Assembly: GCF_000429005.1 (NCBI RefSeq) | Contig: NZ_AUBA01000003.1 | Coordinates: 186,001-250,000, forward strand | Source of the DNA: Novosphingobium acidiphilum DSM 19966 | GTDB lineage: Bacteria; Pseudomonadota; Alphaproteobacteria; Sphingomonadales; Sphingomonadaceae | Length of the DNA stretch: 64,000 nt | Reading direction: 5' to 3' | Shown: positions 24,403-33,623 of the stretch, in pieces | How positions within the stretch are numbered: position 1 is the first letter of the stretch | Layout of the letters: every line of letters starts with the position of its first letter | The notes under the pieces: model-generated | Databases searched by the model: none | Told to the model about the DNA's origin: nothing | The model's input: only the letters and a program-made list of their open reading frames with translations | Translations under genes and position numbers: made by a program

Positions 24403-25096
24403 CGATGCTCCATTCAGGCGAAACCGGATCAACCGGGGGTTGCCACGCCAGGATTGCGGCCAGGGCGTCGTGCGCTTCGTCAAAGCTGTTGAAGGGGTGT
24501 AGCATGCCGCCTTCAAGCACTGCGAAACGGTTGCAGTGATTCCGGATGTATTCATTTTCGTGGCTGACCATGATCATTGCGCGGTCGGCACGGCGGTGGA
24601 ACAGTTCGTGTTCACATTTCTGGCGGAACCGGGCATCGCCTACGGCTGCGACTTCATCGATCAGAAAACAGTCGAATTCGATGATCAGCGAAATGGCAAA
24701 GGCCAGCCGCGCGCGCATGCCCGACGAATATGTCCGCACCGGCTCGTTCAGATAGGCGCCCAGTTCGGCAAAATCCTCGACCGCGGCGATGTTGCGGCGA
24801 AAATCCGAATGATAGATCCGGCTGATAAACCGCACGTTGTCGCGCCCCGTCAGCGAAGCCTGAAACGCGCCGGCAAAGGCCAGCGGCCATGACACCGACA
24901 TCGTGCGTTCGACGTGTCCGGAGGTCGCGCGTTCAGCACCGCTGACGACCCGGACCAGCGTCGATTTGCCCGCGCCGTTGCGGCCCAGAATGCCAAGTTT
25001 TTCCCCGCGCGCCAGATCCAGATCGATGCCGCGCAGGATCGGGCGCGGCCCCTGCCGCGTGCGATAGGTTACCGCGATCTGGCGCAGGCGGATCAT
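24383..25096 (-). CDS. kpsT: Capsule ABC exporter, ATP-binding subunit
   Basis: KpsT powers export of the finished capsule chain through KpsM. The 237-residue protein has Walker A GRNGAGKST at 38-46, the signature YSSGMRA at 123-129, Walker B FDCFLIDEV at 141-149 and the switch His179. The short Q-loop region with PLAFAGAFQASLTGRDNVRF is characteristic of polysaccharide exporters (ABC-2 subfamily). Stop and start codons overlap with kpsM (ATGA upstream) and with the FkbM gene downstream. This links modification and export in one unit. Confidence 0.95.
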   Translation of the reverse strand: MIRLRQIAVTYRTRQGPRPILRGIDLDLARGEKLGILGRNGAGKSTLVRVVSGAERATSGHVERTMSVSWPLAFAGAFQASLTGRDNVRFISRIYHSDFRRNIAAVEDFAELGAYLNEPVRTYSSGMRARLAFAISLIIEFDCFLIDEVAAVGDARFRQKCEHELFHRRADRAMIMVSHENEYIRNHCNRFAVLEGGMLHPFNSFDEAHDALAAILAWQPPVDPVSPEWSIDAQTIA

Positions 25097-25893
25097 CCGT
25101 CCACCGTCACCAGATTGCGCGACAGCATAAGCAGGCTCAGTCCGAGCAGGCTCAGGATCAGCGAGACCGCCACCAGATACCCGGCATCATAATGGGCATG
25201 GGCATAGCTGCCGAAATAGCCATCACGGACCATTTCGACCCCGTCGACCATCGGCAGATAAAGCGCCAGATCCTGCACATCGCGCGGCAGCGCATCGACC
25301 ATGAACGCCGCACCCGACAGCGGAAAGGTCAGATAGGAAAACGGGTGCCACAGTTTTTCGACCAGTTCGCTGCGCAGCGACAGCGTGCCCAGCAGCAGCG
25401 CCAGCGCCATGCCGAACCAGGCCAGCAGTCCCCATCCGGTCATGACGGTCAGCAGGTCTTCGGGTGGTTCGAGCAGATCGAGCCCGCAAAATATCACGCC
25501 CAGCAGAATGAACGACATCGTCGCGCCGCCCAGTTCGAGCAGCAGCCGCGCCGCGAAAATATCAGGCAGACGGACATGGCGGTGATAGAACAGCGAACGA
25601 TTGGGTTCGACCGCATTGATGCAACGCCCCGGCATGTTGCGCCACAACAGCACGCTGGAATAGCCGGTCAGGGCAAAGGCGGTGATCGGAATGGTGCTGC
25701 CGTGCAGGCTTTTGGTGAGCGACCACAGCACGGTGACGCCAAGGGTGAACAGCATCGGTTCGACAAACAGCCACAGAAACCCGATGTTGTGCCGGCCATA
25801 ACGCGTCAGCACCTCGCGCATCAGCAGTGCAAACACCACGCGGCCTTGCACCGCCAGCGCCGGGCCCAGCGCGGGGCGATGGTGCGCGGTCAC
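25093..25893 (-). CDS. kpsM: Capsule ABC exporter, permease subunit
   Basis: The 266-residue inner-membrane protein has six hydrophobic segments and the ABC-2 permease pattern: VVFALLMREVLTRYGRHNIGFLW at the start, NMPGRCINAVEPNRSLFYHR in the middle, and WHPFSYLTFPLSGAAFMVD toward the end. These are hallmarks of KpsM/BexB/CtrC. The start is taken as GTG 25893, which overlaps the kpsE stop (GTGA) and removes an unlikely 16-residue N-terminal extension. It works with KpsT to move polysaccharide across the inner membrane. Confidence 0.94.
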   Translation of the reverse strand: MTAHHRPALGPALAVQGRVVFALLMREVLTRYGRHNIGFLWLFVEPMLFTLGVTVLWSLTKSLHGSTIPITAFALTGYSSVLLWRNMPGRCINAVEPNRSLFYHRHVRLPDIFAARLLLELGGATMSFILLGVIFCGLDLLEPPEDLLTVMTGWGLLAWFGMALALLLGTLSLRSELVEKLWHPFSYLTFPLSGAAFMVDALPRDVQDLALYLPMVDGVEMVRDGYFGSYAHAHYDAGYLVAVSLILSLLGLSLLMLSRNLVTVDG

Positions 25894-27017
25894 GATCCGT
25901 GTTCCCGTATGCCTGCAATCAGCAGCGTGATCACGCCCCACACCACCAGGCTGAACGCCAGGGTGGTCACGATGGCGCGCAGCCGGTGCGGCTCGATCGC
26001 CGCGTCGGGCAGGCCCGGTTCGACGATCCGTTCGACATAGCTCGATTTGCGCTGCGCCTCGTTTTCCGCTGCCTCGAGCGAGGCGAGCGCTGCGGCAAGG
26101 CGTTTGGCGGCGAAATCGGCGTCGAGCGACAGGCGTTCATAGGCCTCGCTCGAGGCGGCGAGCGACCTGATGCGATTGCCCGCAGTCAGCCCGGACTGTT
26201 CCTTGATCCGTGTCCCGATTTCGGCAATCCGCGCATCGAGAGCTGCGATCTGGGCGCTTTGCGGGGCGATGATGGTCAACTGGCGCCGATCGCTGCGCGC
26301 CTCGATCAGTTCGTCCTGCAACTTGGCGATCAGCTCGTACTGGATCGGGGCCTGCCGCGTCGGATCGATCACCCCGGCGCTGTTGCGAAACCGCGCCATT
26401 TCGGCGCTTGCGTTGCGCGCGGCGGCTTTGGCATCGATCACTTCGTGTTGCGCGCTGGTGATCAGATCCTGCCGCGCGCGCGCGCTCATCCGGTTGACCG
26501 TGGTTTCGGCCATGCGCAGCAACCGTTCGTTGAAAGCGCGTGCATCGGCGGCGGTATAGGCGCGTACGCTCAGCACAGTGATCCCTGCGGCGCTGTCGGT
26601 ATCGACACGCACGTGGGTCAGGTAATATTTGTACAAATCCTCGAAACTGCCGCCAAGACCCAGCGGGTCAAACCGGTCAAGCCGCGCGATCGAGGGCCGG
26701 GCGTAGGCGTGGGCGTAGGCATTGCCATGGTTGAGCGCGGCCAGCGCGTCGCGCGACAACAGATAGCTTTGCGCAGCACTGCTTTCAGGCGTGCCGTGGC
26801 CCAGCGCCGCCGTGTTGAGCAGCAGGCCCAGCGCAGTCGGCGTGGCCTTGTCCTGTCCGCGCACGATAAAGCGCGATTCCGAGACATAGACGTCCGATGC
26901 CAGTACGCCGAACCAGAGGGTCGCCATAAGCGACGGCAGCACGACGCACGTCACAAACAGCGGCCGCAGCCACCAGCGCCGCGACGGACCGGGCAATTCA
27001 TTGCCGCGTTCATTCAT
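25890..27017 (-). CDS. kpsE: Capsule export inner-membrane adaptor (KpsE/BexC/CtrB)
   Basis: This is a 375-residue polysaccharide co-polymerase-like protein. An N-terminal transmembrane helix (PLFVTCVVLPSLMATLWFGV) is followed by the family block VYVSESRFIVRGQ. Then comes a long periplasmic coiled coil (about residues 165-310, e.g. ARARQDLITSAQHEVIDAKA) and a second C-terminal helix (IVTTLAFSLVVWGVITLLIAG). It spans the periplasm and connects KpsMT to the outer-membrane KpsD. ATG 27017 was chosen over GTG 27041. It is the first gene of the minus-strand kpsE-M-T-fkbM unit, divergent from kpsD. Confidence 0.93.
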   Translation of the reverse strand: MNERGNELPGPSRRWWLRPLFVTCVVLPSLMATLWFGVLASDVYVSESRFIVRGQDKATPTALGLLLNTAALGHGTPESSAAQSYLLSRDALAALNHGNAYAHAYARPSIARLDRFDPLGLGGSFEDLYKYYLTHVRVDTDSAAGITVLSVRAYTAADARAFNERLLRMAETTVNRMSARARQDLITSAQHEVIDAKAAARNASAEMARFRNSAGVIDPTRQAPIQYELIAKLQDELIEARSDRRQLTIIAPQSAQIAALDARIAEIGTRIKEQSGLTAGNRIRSLAASSEAYERLSLDADFAAKRLAAALASLEAAENEAQRKSSYVERIVEPGLPDAAIEPHRLRAIVTTLAFSLVVWGVITLLIAGIREHGS

Positions 27018-27253
27018 GATGTGCAGACGCCTTTCCGCCACGGTGTGAAGGGCGGCCTAGTGCGGCACGCTTGTGCGGCAAAACCGGATTGCATCAGGAT
27101 CAGAGCCGTTTCGGCGTGATCGAGGGGCGGCACCGGTGTGGCCGGGAAGCCTCATCCGCGCTGCCACCGGCGCTTTGCCGCAGCGCGCGCAACACCCCCG
27201 GAATGGAGCCATACCTGCCACGGCGTCGCCTGCGGTTGCGCTAGAAGGGCGGC
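27018..27253. promoter_or_regulatory. Divergent intergenic region between kpsE and kpsD
   Basis: These 236 bp separate the divergent capsule-export genes and must contain promoters for both arms. I find no convincing -35/-10 pair, operator dyad or small RNA. A plain purine-rich AGAAGGGCGGC precedes the kpsD ATG. Confidence 0.45.
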
Positions 27254-28453
27254 ATGATGAAAACGACAGATCGGCGCCCCGTGCGGCGCGTGCGGCTCGG
27301 CCGCCTGCTGGTTCTGGCGCTGGTTATAGCGGTTGCAGGCTGCAGCCGGTTCGGGCGGTCGGGGCCATATGCCGGCGCGCTGCGCCACGCCGGCGGCGCG
27401 CAGGTTCAGGCCGCCGCCATCACCGTGGTCGATCTGACCGCCGCGAGTGCAGCGCACCTGGTGCAGGCCGACCATGGCCAGACATTTGCGCAGGCGCTGG
27501 GCGATGTCGCTCCGGTCGGCACGGTGATCGGCAAGGGCGACACGATCGACATTGCCGTGTGGGAGGCGCCGCCTGCAGCGCTGTTTGCCACGATCAGCCC
27601 GCCAGGCACGCCGGCCTCGGGCATACAGGCGGCACGCAGCACCGGCCTGCCCGAACAGACGGTTGATGAAACCGGGCGGATTTTCATGCCGTTTGTGGGC
27701 GAAGTCGATGCCGCGGGGCGCTCGCCGATCGATCTCGAGCGCGAGATTACGCAACGCCTGCAGGGCAAGGCCAACCATCCGCAAGTGATCGTGCGGATCA
27801 CGCACAATGCGCTGAAAAACGTGTCGGTGCTTGGCGATGTCGCCGCGTCGGGGCGGTTTGGCGTGACCCCGCACGGCGAACGCGTGCTCGATGCGCTGGC
27901 CAATGCCGGCGGAGTGAAGCAACCGGTCACCAAAATGGTGCTGCAGATCACGCGCGGATCCACAGTGGCGTCGATGCCGCTCGACACGGTGATCCGCGAT
28001 CCTGCACAGAATGTGCGGCTGGCCCCCGACGATGTGGTGACCGCGCTGTACCAGCCGTGGACCTTCACCGTGCTGGGTGCTGCCGGCACCAATGCCGAAG
28101 TGCCGTTCGAAGCCACCGGCATGACCCTGGCCCAGGCGCTGGGCCGCGCTGGCGGGCTGAACGATGCGCGCGCCGATATCCACGGGGTGTTTCTGTTTCG
28201 GCTGGAAAACCCGGCAGCGCTCGATCCGGCCACGGTTGCCACCGCGCGAACCACGCCCGATGGCCGGGTGCCGGTTATCTATCGGCTGAATATGGCCGAT
28301 CCGGCGGCGTTCTTCATCGCGCAGGGTTTCCGCATCCGCGATCACGACGTGCTCTACGTGGCCAATGCTCCCGGTGCCGATTTGCAGAAATTCGCCAATA
28401 CCTTGGCCAATTTTGCCTATGCGGGCCTGGGGATTATCAACCAGGTGAAATGA
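27254..28453 (+). CDS. kpsD: Outer-membrane polysaccharide export lipoprotein (KpsD/BexD/Wza)
   Basis: The 399-residue protein starts with basic residues and a lipoprotein signal ending in AVAGC, so it is lipidated and outer-membrane bound. The Poly_export domain follows (GDTIDIAVWEAPP, GRIFMPFVGEVDAAGRSPIDLEREI, HPQVIVRITHN). Two SLBB repeats come next (VSVLGDVAASGRFGV...VLDALANAGGV and FTVLGAAGTNAEVPF...LAQALGRAGGL). It ends with RDHDVLYVANAP and a C-terminal amphipathic helix that can insert in the outer membrane. It forms the exit channel for capsule. Confidence 0.94.
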   Translation: MMKTTDRRPVRRVRLGRLLVLALVIAVAGCSRFGRSGPYAGALRHAGGAQVQAAAITVVDLTAASAAHLVQADHGQTFAQALGDVAPVGTVIGKGDTIDIAVWEAPPAALFATISPPGTPASGIQAARSTGLPEQTVDETGRIFMPFVGEVDAAGRSPIDLEREITQRLQGKANHPQVIVRITHNALKNVSVLGDVAASGRFGVTPHGERVLDALANAGGVKQPVTKMVLQITRGSTVASMPLDTVIRDPAQNVRLAPDDVVTALYQPWTFTVLGAAGTNAEVPFEATGMTLAQALGRAGGLNDARADIHGVFLFRLENPAALDPATVATARTTPDGRVPVIYRLNMADPAAFFIAQGFRIRDHDVLYVANAPGADLQKFANTLANFAYAGLGIINQVK

Positions 28454-28572
28454 CCGGGCATGAGGCGATCGGCCCACAACAGCGCCGAAGTGCACCATGG
28501 TTGTGAAACGCTTGACCTGCGCGCATCGCGGGGGCAGCCCGGGTCGCGTGGTGTTTGGCGGAGGCGTTGCGC

Positions 28573-29736
28573 ATGGTGTTCAAGGTGCTGGCCACGGCCA
28601 CGGCGATTTTGCTGGCAACAGCAGGCCAGGTCGCGGCGCGATCGGTGCCGTTGCTGATCGGGGCCTATACCGGGGGCACGAACAAGGGCATCACGCTGTA
28701 TCGGTTTGACGACCGCACCGGGCAGATATCCGCAGTGCCGGTGCAGGTCATGCCATCTGAAAATCCGTCGTGGCTGGTGTTGTCGGCCGATCATCGCAGG
28801 CTTTATGCCGTCAATGAAAACGGTGACGGGCGGCGCGATCCGGTGGGGCGGGTTACGGCCTGGCGCATCGATCCGGCGACAGGGCGGATGGCCTTGCTCA
28901 ATCGCGTGTCATCGCTTGGGGCAGATCCGACGTATGCCAGCCTCAGCCGCGATGGGCGCTATCTGTTTGTGGCGAACTATTCCGGCTCTGCCGATCCGGG
29001 CGGGACGCTGGCGGTGGTGCCGGTGGCGGCCGACGGCACGCTGCGCCCGGTGACGCAGATCAAGACGCATCGCGCGAGCATGGCCAATCCGCAGCGGCAG
29101 GCCAGCCCGCATGTCCATTCGGTGGTGTCATCGCCCGACGGCCGGTTTGTCTTTGCGCAGGATCTGGGGGCGGACCGGATCTACGTCTATCGCTATGATC
29201 CGGCACAGCGCGAGCTGCCCTTGTCGGCGCTCGGGGATCAGCCCTTTGTCGATCTGCCCGCAGGGTCGGGGCCGCGCCATCTGGTGTTTTCCGCCGATGG
29301 ACGCCATGCCTATGCCACGCTTGAGATGGCGGGGCAGGTGGCTGTGTTTGACCAGGCGCAGGGGCATCTGACGCTGCGCCAGACGCTGTCGCTGGCGCCG
29401 GCCGATTTCCGAGGGGCCGTCGGGGCGGCCGCGTTGCACCTTTCGCCCGATGGCCGGTTTTTGGCAGCAACCGATCGCGGCACCGACAACGCGCTGGTCA
29501 CCTACGCCCTGTCGGCGGCCGATGGATCGCTGCGCCTGGTCGATCGCCACGCGACTTCGGGCAGCGAACCGCGCGAATTTGCCTTTTCCCCCGATGGACG
29601 CTTTGTCGTGGTAGCCAACCAGCGCAGTCATGCGGTCGTGGTGTTCCGTCGCGATCCGGCCAGCGGCGTGGTGGGCGACATGGTCCAGTCGCTGCCGGTT
29701 GATCAGGCTTCGAACCTGACGTTTGTTGCGCCCTAG
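28573..29736 (+). CDS. Exported lactonase-family beta-propeller protein
   Basis: ATG 28573 follows a GGAGG and gives 387 residues with a signal peptide (LATATAILLATAGQVAAR). The mature part is a seven-bladed propeller of the 6-phosphogluconolactonase (YbhE) type, with repeated blocks such as PSWLVLSADHRRLYAVNE, PTYASLSRDGRYLFVANY, VHSVVSSPDGRFVFAQDLG, PRHLVFSADGRHAYA and PREFAFSPDGRFVVVANQ. Cytosolic members hydrolyse 6-phosphogluconolactone. An exported protein more likely acts on another lactone or a sugar derivative. It starts the next plus-strand unit of three genes. Confidence 0.87.
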   Translation: MVFKVLATATAILLATAGQVAARSVPLLIGAYTGGTNKGITLYRFDDRTGQISAVPVQVMPSENPSWLVLSADHRRLYAVNENGDGRRDPVGRVTAWRIDPATGRMALLNRVSSLGADPTYASLSRDGRYLFVANYSGSADPGGTLAVVPVAADGTLRPVTQIKTHRASMANPQRQASPHVHSVVSSPDGRFVFAQDLGADRIYVYRYDPAQRELPLSALGDQPFVDLPAGSGPRHLVFSADGRHAYATLEMAGQVAVFDQAQGHLTLRQTLSLAPADFRGAVGAAALHLSPDGRFLAATDRGTDNALVTYALSAADGSLRLVDRHATSGSEPREFAFSPDGRFVVVANQRSHAVVVFRRDPASGVVGDMVQSLPVDQASNLTFVAP

Positions 29737-29739
29737 GCC

Positions 29740-30591
29740 GTGCCGGACGCATTTGTCTTTCGCCAGATCGGCATCGTCGGCACCGGGCGCGTGGCCGCTG
29801 CGCTGGCGCTGGGGCTGGCGCCGCATGGCGCCTGTCCGATCCTGGTGCTGGGCCGCGGCAGGATCGGCGATACCCAGGCCGCGCGTGACAGCGCAGACCT
29901 GCTGAACCGGTGCGATGTCATTGCGCTGGCCGTCGCCGACGATGCGCTGGACATCGTGGTCCGCGATCTGGCGGCCGCGATGGGGGCAAACATGCCGTTT
30001 GTGTTTCATGTCAGCGGGCGCAGCGGCGTCGGCGTCTTGTCGCTGCTGGCGGCGCGCGGTGCGCTGACCGCGGCAATCCATCCGGCGATGACGTTTACCG
30101 GCGATGCGCCGGCGGAAGTGGCGCGCATGGTTGGCGCGCGGTTTGCCGTGACGGGCGCGGATGCGGCATCGATCGCGCTGGCGCGGTGCATTGTTGCCGC
30201 ATTGGGCGGGGTGGCGGTCGAAATTGCCGAAGACCACCGCGCGCTGTATCATGCCGCGCTGTGCCATGCGGCGAACCACCTGGTGACGCTGATTGCGGGA
30301 TCGACCGATGCGCTGGCCAGGGCCGGGGTCGATGATCCGGCAGCGTTGCTGGCACCCTTGGTGCGCGCGGCGCTCGACAACAGCCTGAATCGGGGCATCG
30401 CCGCGCTGTCGGGGCCATTGGTGCGCGGCGATGACCAGACCATCGGCCGGCATCTGGCCGCGCTGGCACACGATTGCCCCGATCTGCTGCCCGCCTATCG
30501 CGCGATGGCGATGGCCACGCTCGATGCGCTGGATCGGTCGGGCGCGGCGCCAGACCAGGCGCTTCGCGCCCAGCTACAGGATAGGCGATGA
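29740..30591 (+). CDS. Rossmann-like and DUF2520 domain protein
   Basis: This is a 283-residue protein with a GTG start three bases after the lactonase stop. Residues 9-110 form an NAD(P)-binding domain (IGIVGTGRVAAALALGL, ADDALDIVVRDLA, FVFHVSGRSGVGVLSLL). The C-terminal half is the helical DUF2520 domain, with HPAMTFTGD, HRALYHAALCHAANHLVTL and LAPLVRAALDNSLN. The fold resembles 6-phosphogluconate dehydrogenase-like or ketopantoate reductase-type enzymes. The substrate is unknown. It overlaps the following DUF938 gene by four bases. Confidence 0.88.
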   Translation: MPDAFVFRQIGIVGTGRVAAALALGLAPHGACPILVLGRGRIGDTQAARDSADLLNRCDVIALAVADDALDIVVRDLAAAMGANMPFVFHVSGRSGVGVLSLLAARGALTAAIHPAMTFTGDAPAEVARMVGARFAVTGADAASIALARCIVAALGGVAVEIAEDHRALYHAALCHAANHLVTLIAGSTDALARAGVDDPAALLAPLVRAALDNSLNRGIAALSGPLVRGDDQTIGRHLAALAHDCPDLLPAYRAMAMATLDALDRSGAAPDQALRAQLQDRR

Positions 30592-31193
30592 CCGACCCAC
30601 GCTGCCAATCGTCGCCTGCCGCCTTGCGCAATCGCGCGCTGATTGCCGCGATCCTGCGCCCGTTGCTGCCCCCGACCGGGCTGGTGCTGGAACTGGCCAG
30701 CGGCACCGGCGAACATGTCGTGCAGTTTGCGCAGACGATGCCCGGCCTGATCTGGCAACCGTCGGACCCTTCGCCCGTGGCGCGCGCCTCGATCGTTGCC
30801 AGGTGCGAACGCGAAGGGTTGGCGAATGTCCGCGCGCCGCTCGACTGCGACGTGACGGCGGCGACGCAGCCGGTGGAATATGCCGACGCCATCGTGTGTA
30901 TCAACATGATCCACATCAGCCCGTGGGCCGCCACGCTGGCGCTGATGCAATTGGCGGGGCGGATACTGCCCCGCCGCGGCGTGCTGTACCTGTATGGCCC
31001 CTATCGCCGTGCCGATCGTGCGCTTGAACCGGGCAATGCCGCCTTCGATGCCGATCTGCGCGCACGCAATGCGGCGTGGGGTCTGCGCGATCTGGATGCG
31101 GTGGTCGCAGTGGCGGCTGCGCAGGGGCTGCACTGCGAAGATGTGATCGACATGCCCGCCAACAATGTGTCGGTGGTTTTGCGCAGGGTTTAA
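30588..31193 (+). CDS. DUF938 methyltransferase-like protein
   Basis: This 201-residue protein has an S-adenosylmethionine-binding-like motif (VLELASGTGEHVVQFA), a second acidic strand (WQPSDPSP) and the DUF938 core ADAIVCINMIHISPW. GVLYLYGPYRR and a conserved C-terminal VIDMPANNVSVVLRR follow. It is small, cytosolic and translationally coupled to the DUF2520 gene. No substrate is known for the family. Confidence 0.88.
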   Translation: MTDPRCQSSPAALRNRALIAAILRPLLPPTGLVLELASGTGEHVVQFAQTMPGLIWQPSDPSPVARASIVARCEREGLANVRAPLDCDVTAATQPVEYADAIVCINMIHISPWAATLALMQLAGRILPRRGVLYLYGPYRRADRALEPGNAAFDADLRARNAAWGLRDLDAVVAVAAAQGLHCEDVIDMPANNVSVVLRRV

Positions 31194-31227
31194 CCCGGTT
31201 CCAACCGGTTGGCCGACGATGCCTGGA

Positions 31228-31911
31228 TCAGCGCGTGGTGAGGTGCGCCAGGCCGGCGACCCCGATCACGCCGGTCACGATGATCTGCACGCCGACGCAC
31301 AGCAGCAGAAACGCGACCAGACGCGACATCACGCGTGCGCCGCCCTGGCCGAGCAGCGCGGTGATGCTGTCGGACGCGCGGTAACAGATCCAGATCATCA
31401 GTGCGATCGCCGCCGCCGCAAGGCTAAGCCCGCCGAAGAAGCCCAACGGGGCAAAGCCGCTGGTGGGGCGTTGCGAGGATAGCGCGATCGCCACCGCGAT
31501 CGTGCCGGGCCCGGTGGTCAGGGGCATGGTCAGCGGGAAAAAGGCGATGTCTTCGGCGTTTTGCGCCGGTTCTGCCTGGTGCGCCTTGCGCGCTTCGTGC
31601 GCTTCGGGCTGCATCAGCAGGCTCCACGCCTGTACCGCCACGACCAGCCCCCCGGCAATGCGCAGTGCGCTGAGGCTGACGCCGAAAAAGTTGAGAATGT
31701 ATCCCCCCAGCCATAGCGAGGCGAGCAGCACGATCATGGCATAAAGCCCGATCCGCAGCGCCATGCGCTGCTTGTCGGCGCGCGATCGCCCCACTGTAAC
31801 CGCGTCGAAGATCAACGCCCCACCCAGCGGATTGACGATCGAAAACAACGCCGGAAACGCCAGCAGAAATGCACCCACTGCGGTCTCAACAGGTATCGGA
31901 CTGAAATCCAT
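31228..31911 (-). CDS. MarC family integral membrane protein
   Basis: ATG 31911 gives 227 residues with six hydrophobic segments. Family blocks are AFLLAFPALFSIVNPLGGAL near the start, the acidic loop PAQNAEDIAFFPLTMPLTTGPG and a C-terminal LLLCVGVQIIVTGVIG. MarC proteins are inner-membrane proteins of unknown transport or repair role; an antibiotic-resistance function was claimed and then withdrawn in E. coli. It lies convergent with the DUF938 gene, 34 bp apart. Confidence 0.9.
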   Translation of the reverse strand: MDFSPIPVETAVGAFLLAFPALFSIVNPLGGALIFDAVTVGRSRADKQRMALRIGLYAMIVLLASLWLGGYILNFFGVSLSALRIAGGLVVAVQAWSLLMQPEAHEARKAHQAEPAQNAEDIAFFPLTMPLTTGPGTIAVAIALSSQRPTSGFAPLGFFGGLSLAAAAIALMIWICYRASDSITALLGQGGARVMSRLVAFLLLCVGVQIIVTGVIGVAGLAHLTTR

Positions 31912-31980
31912 GGCGGGCAAGCGGTCCGATCGCGCTGAAATGATGCTGTGGTGGCCTTTGCCCCAGAATGCGCGATCTGT

Positions 31981-32823
31981 TCAAGTGCTTGATGCTTCGG
32001 CCACCTGCAACACCTGTTCAACCAGCGCGTCGAGTTGGTCCAGCGGCACGGCGTTGGGGCCGTCGGACAGGGCTTTGTCGGGATCGGGGTGGGTTTCCAG
32101 AAACAGGCCCGCGATGCCGGTGGCGGCGGCGGCGCGCGCCAGCGGGGCGACGTGGTGGCGGGTGCCGCCCGACGATGTGCCCCGGGCGCCGGGCAATTGC
32201 ACGCTGTGGGTGGCGTCGAACACCACCGGACAGCCGGTGTCGCGCATGTCAATCAACGCGCGCATGTCGACCACCAGATTGTGATAGCCGAACATCGTGC
32301 CGCGCTCGCAGACCATGAACCGGTCTTCGTCAAGGCCGGCGGCGCGCGCGGCGGCGCGTGCCTTGGCGATGACCGGCACCATGTCGCCCGGCGCCATGAA
32401 CTGCGCCTTCTTGATGTTGACCGGGCAGCCGCTGGCCGCGGCAGCCGCGATCAGGTCGGTCTGCCGGGCAAGGAATGCCGGCGTCTGCAGGATATCGACC
32501 GCCTGTGCCGCCGCGACCACTTGCGCGACATCGTGCACATCGGTCAGCACGGGCAGCCCGGTGGTTGCGCGCACCCGTGTCAGCACGCGCAGCCCTTCAT
32601 CGATCCCCGGTCCGCGAAAACTGGTGTGCGCGGTGCGGTTGGCCTTGTCGAAACTGGCCTTGAACACCACCGCAATGCCCAGCCGTTCGCCCAGCCGGGC
32701 CAGATGATCGGCCACGGTCAGGCACAACGCCTCGTTTTCGATCACGCAGGGGCCGGCGATCAGGAAGGGGCGGGCCCAGCGGTCGCTGGCATGCGTGCCG
32801 ACGGTATGCCCGGCAATTTGCAT
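31981..32823 (-). CDS. kdsA: 3-deoxy-8-phosphooctulonate synthase
   Basis: KdsA condenses arabinose 5-phosphate with phosphoenolpyruvate to Kdo 8-phosphate. The 280-residue frame from ATG 32823 contains the family blocks [90 protein letters not shown] and [11 protein letters not shown]. It lacks a Cys in the N-terminal segment (AGPCV does hold one), so metal dependence cannot be settled from sequence here. Its start overlaps the kdsB stop as TGATG. It feeds both capsule Kdo linker and lipid A core. Confidence 0.97.
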   Translation of the reverse strand: MQIAGHTVGTHASDRWARPFLIAGPCVIENEALCLTVADHLARLGERLGIAVVFKASFDKANRTAHTSFRGPGIDEGLRVLTRVRATTGLPVLTDVHDVAQVVAAAQAVDILQTPAFLARQTDLIAAAAASGCPVNIKKAQFMAPGDMVPVIAKARAAARAAGLDEDRFMVCERGTMFGYHNLVVDMRALIDMRDTGCPVVFDATHSVQLPGARGTSSGGTRHHVAPLARAAAATGIAGLFLETHPDPDKALSDGPNAVPLDQLDALVEQVLQVAEASST

Positions 32824-33623
32824 CAATCGATGCCCAGTTCGGCCAGCACGCGTTCGATCCGCGGCACATCGGCGGGATTGTTGCATTCGATCGCATCCCA
32901 GGCGGGTGCAGCGCACAGCGCGATGCCGACGGGCAGGCCGATTTCGGCAAAACGCAACTGTTCAAGTCCTTCGAGCAGTTCCAGCCGCGAAGGCGGTGCC
33001 AGGGCATAGCGGCGCAGCGCCGCCGGACGACAGGCATAGACCCCCATATGCAGATGCACCTGGTGCGCAGCAGCGATCAGCATGGCCGGATCGGCATAAG
33101 GGATCACGCGCCTGGAGAAATAAAGCGCCCGCAACGCCGCATCGAACACCACTGTGGTTCCGCCGACCCGGCCCGCGGCCTGATCCCCCAGCAGCGCCGC
33201 CAGCACAGCGGGCGTGCACGGCATTGCCGGCGTTGCCACGGCCAGATCGGGTGCATGCTCGATGCGGTCGATCAGCGCGGCGATTGCGGCGACAGGCGTC
33301 AGCGGCGCATCACCTTGCAGATTGATCACCAGATCGGGGGTCTGGTGCACAGCGTCGAGCACGGCGGCGCAGCGTTCGGTGCCGTTGCGGCAGGTGGCGG
33401 GCGTCATCACCACCTCGGCGCCAAAGCCGCGCGCGGTATCGGCAATCCGGCCATCGTCGGTTGCCACGATCACCCTGTCGATACCCGGCACCCCGATTGC
33501 CGTGCGCCAGGTGCGTTCGACCAGCGGACGCACTGTGCCATTTGCGCCGCGCAAGGGGGCCAGCGGCTTGGCGGGAAAGCGGGTGGAGGCGTGGCGCGCG
33601 GGGATCACGATCATGCGGCGCAT
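32823..33623 (-). CDS. kdsB: CMP-Kdo synthetase
   Basis: KdsB couples Kdo to CMP, giving the donor for KpsC/KpsS and for lipid A core transferases. The 266-residue enzyme opens [20 protein letters not shown] with the nucleotide-binding Arg and Lys. It shows [33 protein letters not shown] (metal-binding Asp) and [15 protein letters not shown]. The start is ATG 33623, with TGATG overlap to the kpsF stop. An ATG at 33614 is equally plausible from the family's MIVIPAR start. Confidence 0.95.
   Translation of the reverse strand: MRRMIVIPARHASTRFPAKPLAPLRGANGTVRPLVERTWRTAIGVPGIDRVIVATDDGRIADTARGFGAEVVMTPATCRNGTERCAAVLDAVHQTPDLVINLQGDAPLTPVAAIAALIDRIEHAPDLAVATPAMPCTPAVLAALLGDQAAGRVGGTTVVFDAALRALYFSRRVIPYADPAMLIAAAHQVHLHMGVYACRPAALRRYALAPPSRLELLEGLEQLRFAEIGLPVGIALCAAPAWDAIECNNPADVPRIERVLAELGID

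Noticed and set aside
28454..28572. A small upstream gene before the lactonase
   Set aside because: The short frames here have no ribosome site or conserved feature and overlap the region needed for the lactonase promoter.
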